From: Myxococcales bacterium UBA5297
GTDB lineage: Bacteria > Myxococcota > Myxococcia > Myxococcales > UBA5297
Direction of reading: 5' to 3'
Assembly (NCBI GenBank): GCA_002408385.1
Contig: DHSB01000099.1
Coordinates: 1-34,071, forward strand
DNA: 34,071 nucleotides
Positions 7,377-17,546 of the stretch are shown here, piece by piece. How positions within the stretch are numbered: position 1 is the stretch's first letter; every line of letters starts with the position of its first letter. Under the pieces are notes generated by a model. It saw only the letters and a list, made by a program, of their open reading frames with translations. It had not been told where the DNA came from and did not search any database. A program made the position numbers and the translations under genes.

Positions 7377-7631
7377 ATGGACCTCTACAGTGATGCGGCC
7401 AGAGCCTATTTCTTGACGGCCTGCTACCAGGTTGGCCCGGTGGTTCAGTGCTACCGCTGCAAGTACCGGCGGGGCGCGGCCGGCTGCAAAAAGAAGGTTG
7501 TCCGCAAGCGCGGTGGGGTGGCGAAAGACATCCTCTTCAGCCGCGCCATCTGCCCATACAAGAAGCTCGTGGCAGAGCCCGCGCGGCCGATACCGTGCCG
7601 GGTGTACGGATCACCGGAACACCCCTTGTGA
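7377..7631 (+). CDS. Small Cys- and Lys/Arg-rich hypothetical protein
   Basis: This 84-residue frame is not recognised. Its codon use, with G or C in most third positions, fits real genes in the window. It has C-Y-R-C-K-Y near residues 24-29, a basic stretch (C-K-K-K-V-V-R-K-R), and further Cys residues in A-I-C-P-Y-K-K and I-P-C-R-V, which could form a small zinc-binding fold. GGTGGAG lies about 15 bases before the ATG, a little far for a good ribosome site. It sits in the repeat-rich tail of the accessory island between a dead and a live Uma2 copy. It may be a small regulator or only a lucky open frame. Confidence 0.4.
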   Translation: MDLYSDAARAYFLTACYQVGPVVQCYRCKYRRGAAGCKKKVVRKRGGVAKDILFSRAICPYKKLVAEPARPIPCRVYGSPEHPL

Positions 7632-7816
7632 ACGCCATAGGCGGGGGCGAGCAGATTCAGACTGCCGCAATCGTGTGCGTGGACGCTGGCTACGCCCTGG
7701 CGGTCGTCTTCGTCTGCGCCCGGGCCCGCCGACGACGTCGCCGATGAAGAAGCAGAATTGGGAATCCGATCGGCGCTGCGTCCGTGAGCTCGGCACGTGA
7801 GGGCTATCTTCCCTTC

Positions 7817-8569
7817 ATGAGCCAGAAGCAAGAGAGCCAGAGGCCCCGAATCCCCGCCGACCTGTCGGCCTGGGAGATCCGCGGGGAGCACATCGCGCAG
7901 TGTCCGGAGCAGGGCGAGATCATCGGCGTGCTCAGATCCTCGTTGGAGCAACTCGCCCGGCAGCGTGGCTGGAAGAGCGTCCGGGTCGGGTCCGACAACT
8001 ACTTTGCCTGGATTCGCGAGCGGCCGCTGGTGCGGGTCTCACCGGACGTCTATCTCCTCGACGACCCTCCGCCCGACGTCCGCGACCACTGGAGAACCTG
8101 GCTGCCCGGTATCCGACCGCCACGCTGGGCGCTCGAGGTCGTATTCGAGGACTGGCACAAGAACTACGACCCGGACCCGGCGAAGTACGAAATGCTCGGC
8201 ACGCGCGAGCTGGTCGTCTTCAGGCCCGACGCGGTGGGGCGCGTCGATTCATCCAGCCAAGTGCCGCTGACGGTATTTCGCCGCACGGAACAAGGAGCGC
8301 TCGTCGTCTCGTATCGGGGACCTGGGCCGGTGTTCTCCGAGGAGCTCGGCGTGGCGCTGGTGGTCGTGGGCGAAGGCGACGGGCCGCTGCTGCGGCTATC
8401 CGAGCTCGGCATGAAGGCCCTTCCGACCGAGGCGGAGGCAGAGGAAGCCGAGCGTGCCGTGCGAATCGCAGCGGAGAAGGCGCTCGCAAAGGCGGAGGCG
8501 GAGTTCGCCGCGGCCAAGGCGCGCATCGCCGAGCTCGAGCGAGAGCTATTTGGGAAGAAGCGGCAGTAA
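7817..8569 (+). CDS. Uma2-family (DUF820) restriction-nuclease-fold protein with C-terminal coiled coil
   Basis: Uma2/DUF820 proteins have a PD-(D/E)xK nuclease-like fold and occur in many copies in cyanobacteria, myxobacteria and related genomes; their function is unsettled. In this 250-residue product the core residues are D77 (S-P-D-V-Y-L), E107 (A-L-E-V-V) and K115 or K123 (in D-P-A-K-Y-E-M-L-G). Residues about 204-245 are an Ala/Glu/Lys-rich coiled coil, a common tail in this family. I chose ATG 7817; a GTG at 7784 in frame would add 11 residues. A partial copy lies 1.1 kb upstream and a second, divergent Uma2 gene is at 31312-31869. No partner gene is evident. Confidence 0.85.
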   Translation: MSQKQESQRPRIPADLSAWEIRGEHIAQCPEQGEIIGVLRSSLEQLARQRGWKSVRVGSDNYFAWIRERPLVRVSPDVYLLDDPPPDVRDHWRTWLPGIRPPRWALEVVFEDWHKNYDPDPAKYEMLGTRELVVFRPDAVGRVDSSSQVPLTVFRRTEQGALVVSYRGPGPVFSEELGVALVVVGEGDGPLLRLSELGMKALPTEAEAEEAERAVRIAAEKALAKAEAEFAAAKARIAELERELFGKKRQ

Positions 8570-8742
8570 TGTCGCCGGCGAATCGACGCGGCAGGGCTCG
8601 AGTGCTCGCCGTGGTGCGGGTAGCCGAGGCGAAGGCTCGTTCTTTCATGCGACGGGCGATCTCGTGCTCGGGCTTTAAGGCGTGGGCGTGGCCATAGGTA
8701 GCCGAGCCTGTTCGTAGCCAGGTTCCCGCGAAGGAGAACCGA

Positions 8743-9699
8743 ATGAGCCTTCCGCTCGCCTTCGTCCTCTTCATCGTCGGTCTCGGCCTCGTCCTCTACT
8801 TCGCCGAGAAGCTGGTTTCGGCCGTGGTCGGGACCGCGGTGGCCTTCCGGGCCTCGGCCTTCTGGATCAGCGTCGTCTTCGTCGGCTTTGACCCCGAGAA
8901 CCTCGCGGTGGGCGCCACCGGCAGCTACGAAGGGCTCTTCGGCATCGCGCTCGGCTCGGTCATCGGCGCGACCATGGTCGCCATTGCGCTGGCCCTGGGC
9001 GTCACCGCGCTCGTCGTGCCGCTGCAGTTCGGCGAGGCTCCTCGCCGCATCCTGCTCGTGCCCGTCGCCGCCGTAGCGCTCGCCTCGGGGCTGATGGTCG
9101 ACCGCGCGCTGTCTCGCGTCGACGGAGTCATCCTGCTTCTCGGCTACGTCGTGGCGGTCGTCTATCTGCTGCGTCTCAAGCGCGGGGGCGTCGACATCAA
9201 GCCCGGCGGCGAAGTCCAGGAGACGCTGGAGAAGGAGAAGCCAGCGGGCCGATGGAAGTCGCTCGGTCTGCTGGTGCTGTCGCTCGCCGCCATCGTGGTC
9301 GGCAGCGAGATGGTCATCTCGGCGTCCCGGCGGTTCATCGCCGGCCTCGGCTGGTCCGACACGCTGTTCGGCATGACCCTGCTCGCGTTCCTGATCAGCA
9401 TCGAGGAGCTGGCCCGCGAGCTGCCGGCGGCTATCAGGAAGAGGCCGGACATCACCTACGGGAACGTCGCCGGGTCGGTGCTCGCGTTCTTTCTCTTCAA
9501 CCTCGGCGTCATCGCGCTCGTTCGCCCGATAAGGGTCGACGCGCAAACGCTCACCTTCTACCTGCCGATCTGCGCGGGCACCGTCGTGCTGACCTCGCTC
9601 CTCGTGGCGACGCGGCGGGTGCCACGGTGGGCGGGCGCGCTGCTCGTCGCGGTGTACGCGGCGTTCGTGGCGCTCGGAATCCTGGGCGTCGAGCCCTGA
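8743..9699 (+). CDS. Sodium/calcium exchanger (CaCA) family membrane protein
   Basis: The 318-residue, very hydrophobic protein has two halves, each with one alpha-repeat, as in YrbG-type calcium/cation antiporters of the inner membrane. Repeat 1 reads G-F-D-P-E-N-L-A-V-G (48-57) followed by G-I-A-L-G-S-V-I-G-A. Repeat 2 reads S-I-E-E-L-A-R-E-L followed by I-T-Y-G-N-V-A-G-S-V-L. A charged loop (about 145-172) separates the halves. The acidic residues of both repeats are present. However, the usual G-S-N signature is G-S-V or G-A-T here, so ion selectivity may differ from classical calcium exchangers. AGGAG precedes the ATG. The gene stands alone and is followed by a strong hairpin. Confidence 0.85.
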   Translation: MSLPLAFVLFIVGLGLVLYFAEKLVSAVVGTAVAFRASAFWISVVFVGFDPENLAVGATGSYEGLFGIALGSVIGATMVAIALALGVTALVVPLQFGEAPRRILLVPVAAVALASGLMVDRALSRVDGVILLLGYVVAVVYLLRLKRGGVDIKPGGEVQETLEKEKPAGRWKSLGLLVLSLAAIVVGSEMVISASRRFIAGLGWSDTLFGMTLLAFLISIEELARELPAAIRKRPDITYGNVAGSVLAFFLFNLGVIALVRPIRVDAQTLTFYLPICAGTVVLTSLLVATRRVPRWAGALLVAVYAAFVALGILGVEP

Positions 9700-9737
9700 G
9701 GGTTCACGGTCTACTCCGGCGCCGCCCGGCGCCTGGG

Positions 9738-9768
9738 CGAGCCCTCGCAGTCGCGCAGCGAGGGCTCG
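9738..9768 (+). terminator. Strong hairpin downstream of the exchanger gene
   Basis: CGAGCCCTCGC (9738-9748) and GCGAGGGCTCG (9758-9768) form a perfect 11-bp stem with a nine-base loop, 38 bases after the CaCA stop. No T-run follows, so it is either a GC-type terminator or an mRNA-stabilising hairpin. Confidence 0.55.
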
Positions 9769-10088
9769 AGGTGCTGCAGGCTCACCAAGTCGCTGCGGTG
9801 GAAGCCGACGTCCGCCAGAAGGAGTCGATCGGCGGCGAGAAGCGCGCAGACGCCTATCAGCATCCACGAATCGGCCGAGGGCCAATCGGCTCTGCAAAGC
9901 CGGCCGCTTCCGGTGCGCAACCGGCATCCGTGGCCAGGCGCGCGCTTGGACGTCAGCACCAAGGCAAGCCCAGCGCGGTAGCGCCGCACGCCGCGGATTG
10001 GTGCGGGAGACGGTGCGAGTCGGAGAGGGCGATGCACCGTCCTGCCGCGACAGCGCCGGGCGACCTGCAGCGATGAAATGGCGATCGC
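9769..10088. other. Gene-free stretch between convergent genes
   Basis: No convincing coding frame is visible on either strand. A minus-strand frame ending near 9711 is open for about 100 codons but has Arg/Pro-rich composition and no ribosome site. It would also run through the hairpin, so I do not call it. Confidence 0.5.
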
Positions 10089-10877
10089 CTAGTTCGGTGC
10101 GAAGACCTCGTCCGGACAGCGGAAGGCAGTGCCCGTTCCGCCGTCGCCCTCGACGAGCCGGACGTAGTTCGCGCCCATCTCCGCCGCCTGGCGCTTCATG
10201 TTGGCCTGCTGCGTCTCGATCACGATGGACTTGCCGAGCACCTGACCCGCTTCGACGCATTGCGGGGGCGGATCGGACTTCAGCAACCGGACCTTCTCCT
10301 CGGGGATCGGCGCGGCCGGCTGCGCGCTCGCTGGAGCCGAAGCGCTGAGCTCGGGCGGACAGCGGAAGGCCGTGCCCGTTCCGCCCTGACCCTCGAGCCG
10401 GACGTAGTTCGCGCCCAGCGCGGCGGCCTGGCGCTTCATGTTCGCCTTCTGCGAGGCGAGCGACATCGACTTGCCGAGGACCTGCCCGGCCTCGACGCAC
10501 TGGAAAGGCGGATCCGACTTCATCAACCGGACCTGTTCTTCGGGAATCGGCGCGGCCGTTTGCGCGGCCGAGGGGTCCGTCGGACCAAAGAGCTCGGGCG
10601 GGCAGCGGAACGCGGTGCCCGTGCTGCCCTCACCTTCGAGGCGGACGTAGTTCGCGCCCAGCGCGGCGGCCTGGCGCTTCATGTTGACCGTCTGCGTCGC
10701 GAGCCGGATCGACTTGCCCAGCACCTGCCCGGCCTCCGTGCAGGCCGGCGGCGGATCCGACTTCATCAACCGCACCGCGGCCTCGGCCGTCGACAGGTTC
10801 CCGGCCTGCGCTCCCTTCGACGACGCACATCCGGCTGCCAGAGACGTGGCGGCCACGACCACTACGAAACGGCGCAT
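10089..10877 (-). CDS. Lipoprotein with three tandem DUF4156-like repeats
   Basis: The 262-residue product has a lipoprotein signal peptide with lipobox L-A-A-G-C17. Three near-identical repeats follow at about 35-93, 115-173 and 195-254 with a period of 80 residues. Each has V-R-L-(M/L)-K-S-D-P-P, then C-x-E-A-G-Q-V-L-G-K-S, N-M-K-R-Q-A-A, G-A-N-Y-V-R-L and T-G-T-A-F-R-C-P. The two Cys per repeat probably form a disulfide. The pattern resembles DUF4156-type small lipoproteins, which usually carry one such domain. Linkers are Ala/Pro-rich (A-A-P-I-P-E-E). The start at 10877 is supported by GGAGAGAA just upstream and by the signal peptide. It is probably an envelope lipoprotein of unknown function. 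The DNA repeats are themselves highly similar, indicating recent duplication or gene conversion. Confidence 0.85.
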   Translation of the reverse strand: MRRFVVVVAATSLAAGCASSKGAQAGNLSTAEAAVRLMKSDPPPACTEAGQVLGKSIRLATQTVNMKRQAAALGANYVRLEGEGSTGTAFRCPPELFGPTDPSAAQTAAPIPEEQVRLMKSDPPFQCVEAGQVLGKSMSLASQKANMKRQAAALGANYVRLEGQGGTGTAFRCPPELSASAPASAQPAAPIPEEKVRLLKSDPPPQCVEAGQVLGKSIVIETQQANMKRQAAEMGANYVRLVEGDGGTGTAFRCPDEVFAPN

Positions 10878-11202
10878 TCTTCTCTCCTCGGATCGGCCAC
10901 TGCTGCCAGTGGCCTCAGTGGTGCCCGACCTTTCGCACTGGGAATCGAAACGAGCAACAGGGCGCGAAGGGCGCGCAAGGATTGCGAGCGGCATTTCCGC
11001 GTCTTGGTCGGCAGGCCAGAGGTCGGCGCATATGGGCTTCGGCGAGAATGCGGGCCGCTTCGGGTCAGCGAGGTGAGCGGGCGGCCTGTTTGCTCGTGGC
11101 AGCCAACTTCTGGTCGCAACTCGGCGAGGGCAGTGGGCCCCGGGCTGGCCGAAGCTGCAGCTTCAACCTCCATCGCCTCGGAAGCGCACTCGTCCTGCCC
11201 AC
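10878..11202. other. Gene-free stretch between lipoprotein gene and nuoN
   Basis: This holds the upstream region of the triple-repeat lipoprotein gene and the 3' region of the nuo operon, both on the minus strand. A perfect 14-base palindrome GAAGCTGCAGCTTC lies at 11151-11164 but has no loop or T-run. No gene is visible. Confidence 0.5.
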
Positions 11203-12672
11203 CTAGAACAGCAGCTCCGCCCCGCGCCTCGCGATCTCCATCACCGTGCCGGGCCCGATGCCAAGCACGACGACGGCCGCGCACGCGAGGCCCAGGCCCC
11301 AGCTCGTCGCTGCCGAGCGATCCAGGTCCTCGGTCTCGCCCGGCGGCGCGTGGAAGTACATCGAGACGATGACGCGCAGGTAGTAGTACGCGGCAATCGC
11401 CGAGGTGACGACGCCGACGATCACCAGCGCGAGCTGCCCGGCGTCGAGCCCGGCGCGGAAGACGAGCAGCTTGCCCATGAACCCGGCGGTGGCGGGGATG
11501 CCGGCGAGCGACAGCAGGAAGACCGCCATGAAGAGCGCGAGCACGGGGCGCCGCTGCGCGAGGCCGGCGAAGCGCTCGAGGTCCCAGGCCTTCTCGGCGT
11601 CGAGCTCGTTGCGCTCGATCACCGCGGCGATGCCGAAGGCGCCGACCGCGGCGACGGTGTAGGCGGCCAGGTAGAAGAGCAGGCCTTCGGCGCCGGCCAC
11701 CCGGCCGGCGTAGACGCTCGCCGACGAGAGGCCGACCAAGGCATAGCCGGCGTGGGCTATCGACGAGTACGCGAGCATCCGCTTGACGTTCTGCTGCGGC
11801 AGCGCGAGCAGGTTGCCGACGATCATCGAGAGGATGGCGAGCGCCTCGACGACCGGGCCCCAGTGCTGCGGCGCGCCGCCGAAGGCGACGGCGATGGTGC
11901 GGAAGAACGCGGCGAACGCGGCGGCCTTCACCCCCACGGCCATGAACGCGGTCACCGGGGTCGGCGCGCCCTCGTAGACGTCGGGCGCCCACATGTGGAA
12001 GGGCACCGCGGCGACCTTGAAGGCGAAGCCGACGGAGATGAGCGCGATGGCCGGGCCGCCTATCCACGGGTTGAGCGTCGCCTTGGGCAGCTCGGCGAGC
12101 TGGGTCGAGCCGGTCGCCCCGTAGGCCAGGGCGACGCCGTAGAGGTAGAGCGCGCTCGAGAAGGCGCCGAGCAGGAAGTACTTGAGCGCGGCCTCGGTCG
12201 CGCGCTTGTCGCGCCGCAGCCAGGCGGAGAGCGCGTAGGTCGCCAGCGACATGATCTCGAGGGCGATGAAGACGAGGACGAGGTCGGCGGCCATCGCCAG
12301 CAGGGTCATGCCGCTCGCCGCGAAGAGCAGCAGCGCGTAGTACTCGCCGCGCTCAGCGTCGCGGGCGCGCAAAAAACCCTTGGAGAGCAGCACCGAGAGC
12401 AGCAGGCCGCCGCTGACGGTGGCGACGATGAAGGACTGGAAGAGGTCGGGCTGCACTACGGTCCGAAAGAGGCTGTCGTTGGACAGGGTGACCGGCTCGG
12501 CGATCTGCAGGAGCGCCAGGGACAGGGCGAGGCCCGCCGCGCCGGCCGCGACGGCCGCCTGATAACCGCGGTTGCGGCACTCGAGGAAGGCCTCGGACAG
12601 CAGCAGCACGCAGGCGCCGAACGCGAGGGCGACGGTGGGGAGCAGGATGAGGAGGTCGGCAGCGCTGGGCAT
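11203..12672 (-). CDS. nuoN: NADH-quinone oxidoreductase subunit N
   Basis: NuoN is one of three antiporter-like proton-pumping subunits in the membrane arm of respiratory complex I. The 489-residue protein has about 14 hydrophobic helices. It shows the family hallmarks E-I-M-S-L-A-T-Y-A-L in the fifth helix, A-A-L-K-Y-F-L-L-G-A-F-S-S-A with the key lysine, F-H-M-W-A-P-D-V-Y-E-G-A-P-T-P-V, and M-L-A-Y-S-S-I-A-H-A-G-Y. It is the last gene of the minus-strand operon, nine bases after nuoM. Confidence 0.96.
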   Translation of the reverse strand: MPSAADLLILLPTVALAFGACVLLLSEAFLECRNRGYQAAVAAGAAGLALSLALLQIAEPVTLSNDSLFRTVVQPDLFQSFIVATVSGGLLLSVLLSKGFLRARDAERGEYYALLLFAASGMTLLAMAADLVLVFIALEIMSLATYALSAWLRRDKRATEAALKYFLLGAFSSALYLYGVALAYGATGSTQLAELPKATLNPWIGGPAIALISVGFAFKVAAVPFHMWAPDVYEGAPTPVTAFMAVGVKAAAFAAFFRTIAVAFGGAPQHWGPVVEALAILSMIVGNLLALPQQNVKRMLAYSSIAHAGYALVGLSSASVYAGRVAGAEGLLFYLAAYTVAAVGAFGIAAVIERNELDAEKAWDLERFAGLAQRRPVLALFMAVFLLSLAGIPATAGFMGKLLVFRAGLDAGQLALVIVGVVTSAIAAYYYLRVIVSMYFHAPPGETEDLDRSAATSWGLGLACAAVVVLGIGPGTVMEIARRGAELLF

Positions 12673-12681
12673 GAAGGCTTC

Positions 12682-14469
<1,788 letters not shown>

Positions 14470-14508
14470 GGTCTCGTGGTCGATGCCGGGGCGCTGCCGC
14501 GAAGCCGC

Positions 14509-16623
14509 CTAGTTGCCGCCGAAGAGCTGGAAGAGGTCCTTCCCCACGCTGAGGACGAAGGCGACGGTGACCACCGCGCCGATGGCCATCACCGCGGCGT
14601 AGCGCTGCAGGTCGCCGTTCTGCAGGTAGCGCAGCGCGCGGCCCGCCCAGCCTGTCACCCGCGCCGGCCCGTGGACGAGGAAGCCGTCGATGGCCCTCCT
14701 GTCGACGAGGTGGAAGGCGAGCGTCGCGACCGCGCGCAGCGGCAGGACGAGGGCGAAGTGGAAGACCTCGTCGACGTAGAACTTGTGGGCGACGAGCGCG
14801 TGGATCCAGCGCACCGGCCGCCTCTCGAAGAGCGGCGCGAGCTTGGCGATGCCGCCGCGGCGGTAGAGCCACCAGGCTGCGCCCAAGCCCGCCCAGGCGA
14901 CGGCCAGGGCGAGGGCCATTGCGCCGAGCAGCCCTTGGTGCGCGGCGGCGGGATCGACGCCGAGGATGCGGTTGGCCAGGCCGAAGACCGGGGAGGTGAA
15001 GTTCTGGAAGAGTGGCTCGCGCAGGCCCGAGCGCGTGGTCATCGCGAACGGCGCCCAGGGCCAGCCCCAGACCACCGCGACGACGGAGAGGGCGCCCAGG
15101 ATCCAGAGCGGGATGGTGACCGCCAGCCCGCGCTCGGTCGCGTGCGCGGCCTGCTCGGAGCGCGGCTCGCCCTCGAAGACGAGGAAGTAGAGCCGGAACA
15201 TGTAGAAGGCGGTGCCCAGCGCGGCGAGCGTCCCGACGATCCAGGCGAGGTGCGCGACCCCGGCGGGCCCGGCGGGCGCGGCGGCGTGCGCGAAGTGGAG
15301 GATGGCGTCCTTGGAGAAGAAGCCCGAGAGCGGGGCGACGCCGGTGATGGCCAGCGTGGCGATGAGGAAGGTCGCGCTCGTCGACTTCATCCGCCGGCGC
15401 AGGCCGCCCAGCTTGCGGATGTCCTGCTGGTGGTGGCAGGCGAGGATGACCGAGCCGGCGCCGAGGAAGAGGCAGGCCTTGAAGAAGGCGTGCGTGACCA
15501 GGTGGAAGACCGCCTGCCACCAGGCGCCGACGCCGGCCGCGAGCACCATGAAGCCGAGCTGCGAGACGGTGGAGTAGGCGAGCACCTTCTTCAGGTCGTT
15601 CTGCGCGCAGGCCAGCAGCGCGGCGAAGAGCGCGGTGAAGGCGCCGACCGCGGCGACCATGGCCATCGCGGTGGTCGAGAGGGCGAAGAGGAAGCTGAGC
15701 CGGGCGAGCAGGTAGACGCCCGCGGTGACCATCGTCGCCGCGTGGATGAGCGCCGAGACCGGGGTCGGCCCGGCCATCGCGTCGGGCAGCCAGACGTAGA
15801 GCGGGAACTGCGCGCTCTTGCCGGCCGCGCCGAGGAAGAGAAAGAGGCAGGCCAGGGTGATCGCGTGTCCGTAGGTGAGGCCGAGCGCGGCGAGCGGGCC
15901 GCTCGAGACCACGGCGCCCAACCGGCCGGGGCCGAAGGCGCGCACCGCGCCGGCCAGGCTGTCGCCGCCCGTCCCGAGCGGCTGGATGGAGGTCGTCCCG
16001 AAGAGCGCGAGCAGGGTGAAGATGCCGAGCAGGAAGCCAAAGTCGCCGACGCGGTTGACGACGAAGGCCTTGCGCCCGGCAAGCGCCTTGGCGTCGTCGT
16101 CGTACCAGAAGCCGATGAGCAGGTAGCTGCAGAGGCCGACGCCCTCCCAGCCGACGAACATCAGGACGAGGTCGTTCGCCAGCACCAGGAGCAGCATGAA
16201 GCCGACGAAGAGGTTCAGGTAGGCGAAGTAGCGCGCGTAGTCCTTCTCCTCGGCCATGTACTCGATCGAGTAGACGTGGATGAGCAGGCCGACGCCGCTG
16301 ACCACCAGGGCGAGCACGGCGTTGAGGTGGTCGACGAAGAGGCTGGCGGCCACGCTGATGCCGCCGGCGGAAAACCAGGTGCCGAGCGTGCTGCCGATCG
16401 AGACGACCGGGCCGGAGGCGAAGAGCACCGGGAAGGCCATCGGCAGCAGGATGAGCGCGACGAGGAGGCCCGCGGTCGCCACCGTGCCGCAGGCGATGAG
16501 GTGCACGTCCGGGCGACGCAGCCGCCGGCCGAACAGGCCGAGCGCCGCCGCGCCGAGCAAGGGCAGCAGCGGGATGAGGAAGAGCGAGTCTTCGATGGTC
16601 TTGACGTCCCAGTCGATCTTCAT
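14509..16623 (-). CDS. nuoL: NADH-quinone oxidoreductase subunit L
   Basis: NuoL is the distal proton-pumping subunit of complex I, with the long lateral helix that runs along the membrane arm. The 704-residue length is slightly above usual. Hallmarks are F-V-G-W-E-G-V-G-L-C-S-Y-L-L-I-G (E160), L-W-L-P-D-A-M type sequence in Y-V-W-L-P-D-A-M-A-G-P-T-P-V-S-A-L-I-H-A, and H-A-F-F-K-A-C-L-F-L-G-A-G-S-V-I. It is in the nuo operon, 15 bases after nuoK. Confidence 0.96.
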   Translation of the reverse strand: MKIDWDVKTIEDSLFLIPLLPLLGAAALGLFGRRLRRPDVHLIACGTVATAGLLVALILLPMAFPVLFASGPVVSIGSTLGTWFSAGGISVAASLFVDHLNAVLALVVSGVGLLIHVYSIEYMAEEKDYARYFAYLNLFVGFMLLLVLANDLVLMFVGWEGVGLCSYLLIGFWYDDDAKALAGRKAFVVNRVGDFGFLLGIFTLLALFGTTSIQPLGTGGDSLAGAVRAFGPGRLGAVVSSGPLAALGLTYGHAITLACLFLFLGAAGKSAQFPLYVWLPDAMAGPTPVSALIHAATMVTAGVYLLARLSFLFALSTTAMAMVAAVGAFTALFAALLACAQNDLKKVLAYSTVSQLGFMVLAAGVGAWWQAVFHLVTHAFFKACLFLGAGSVILACHHQQDIRKLGGLRRRMKSTSATFLIATLAITGVAPLSGFFSKDAILHFAHAAAPAGPAGVAHLAWIVGTLAALGTAFYMFRLYFLVFEGEPRSEQAAHATERGLAVTIPLWILGALSVVAVVWGWPWAPFAMTTRSGLREPLFQNFTSPVFGLANRILGVDPAAAHQGLLGAMALALAVAWAGLGAAWWLYRRGGIAKLAPLFERRPVRWIHALVAHKFYVDEVFHFALVLPLRAVATLAFHLVDRRAIDGFLVHGPARVTGWAGRALRYLQNGDLQRYAAVMAIGAVVTVAFVLSVGKDLFQLFGGN

Positions 16624-16638
16624 GGCGGGCTCGGGGCG

Positions 16639-16995
16639 TTAGAGCTTGAGCGTCCTCACTTCGTCGACGTTGGTGGTCCCGCGCACCCGCTGCAGGGCGA
16701 TGACGATGGCCAGGCCCACGGCGGCCTCGGCGGCCGCGACGGCCATCACCAGGATGGCCGTGACGTGCCCGGAGAGATCGGCGTGGACCCGCGCGAAGGC
16801 GAGGAAGGTGAGGTTGGCGGCGTTGAGCATCAGCTCGATGCTCATGAACATGGTCAGCGCGTTGCGCCGGGTGACCACGCCGAGCATGCCGATGGCGAAG
16901 AGGATGGCGGCGAGCAGCAGGTAGTGCTCGAGGATGACCCCGGGGGCGAAGGTGGCGGCGAGCGTGAGCAGGCTGGGCGAAGGCAGCGAGGGCAT
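16639..16995 (-). CDS. nuoK: NADH-quinone oxidoreductase subunit K
   Basis: NuoK is a three-helix subunit of the complex I membrane arm taking part in proton transfer. The 118-residue protein has both conserved glutamates, E54 ([12 protein letters not shown]) and E90 ([10 protein letters not shown]). They correspond to E36 and E72 of the E. coli protein with an 18-residue N-terminal extension. The start is directly adjacent to the nuoJ stop with no gap, so the two are tightly coupled. A later start would remove the extension, but I see no better one. Confidence 0.94.
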   Translation of the reverse strand: MPSLPSPSLLTLAATFAPGVILEHYLLLAAILFAIGMLGVVTRRNALTMFMSIELMLNAANLTFLAFARVHADLSGHVTAILVMAVAAAEAAVGLAIVIALQRVRGTTNVDEVRTLKL

Positions 16996-17544
16996 CTAGA
17001 TCTTCCCCTTGGCGACGGCGACCGCGCCGACGATGGCGACGAGCAGCAGCAGCGAGACGGCCTCGAGCTGCAGCAGGTGCTCGCGGAACAGCAGGTCGCC
17101 GACCGCGGCCACCGAGCCGAAGCCCTCGGGCAGCTTCTGGTAGGGGATGCGAATCCACATGATCGGCCCGCGGGCGCCCTGGCGCAGGCCGAGGAAGCTG
17201 AGCGCGAGTCCGACCAGCCCGACCGAGAAGAGGCCGCCGACCAATTTGAAGAGGGTGACCCGCCGCCGCCCGAGCGCCTTGGCGTCGAGCGCCAGGAGCA
17301 TGATCGCCATGAGGAAGAGCACCATGATCGCGCCGGCGTAGACGATGATCTGCAGGATGCCGACGAAGTGGGCCCCGGCGAGGATGAAGATGGCGGCGAG
17401 GAAGAAGAAGGTGCTGATGAGCGAGAGCGCGCCGTAGAGCGGGTTGCGCGCGAGCACGACGCCGAGGGCGCCGGCTATCGTGAGCAGCGCCAGGGGATAG
17501 AAGAGCCAGTGCTCGAGGGTCAGGCTGGCGAGAAAGCTGGACAC
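16996..17544 (-). CDS. nuoJ: NADH-quinone oxidoreductase subunit J
   Basis: NuoJ is a five-helix subunit at the core of the complex I membrane arm. The 182-residue product begins at a GTG (M-S-S-F-L-A-S-L) two bases after the nuoF stop. It shows A-R-N-P-L-Y-G-A-L-S-L-I and the characteristic V-G-I-L-Q-I-I-V-Y-A-G-A-I-M-V-L-F-L with its pi-bulge helix. The long open frame upstream of the GTG is antisense or overlapping noise within nuoF. In most bacteria nuoG, nuoH and nuoI separate nuoF from nuoJ; here they do not. Confidence 0.94.
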   Translation of the reverse strand: MSSFLASLTLEHWLFYPLALLTIAGALGVVLARNPLYGALSLISTFFFLAAIFILAGAHFVGILQIIVYAGAIMVLFLMAIMLLALDAKALGRRRVTLFKLVGGLFSVGLVGLALSFLGLRQGARGPIMWIRIPYQKLPEGFGSVAAVGDLLFREHLLQLEAVSLLLLVAIVGAVAVAKGKI

Positions 17545-17546
17545 GC

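Noticed and set aside
9711..10037. A 108-codon minus-strand frame after the exchanger gene
   Set aside because: It has no ribosome site, an Arg/Pro-rich lead, and runs through a strong hairpin; no family resemblance was seen.
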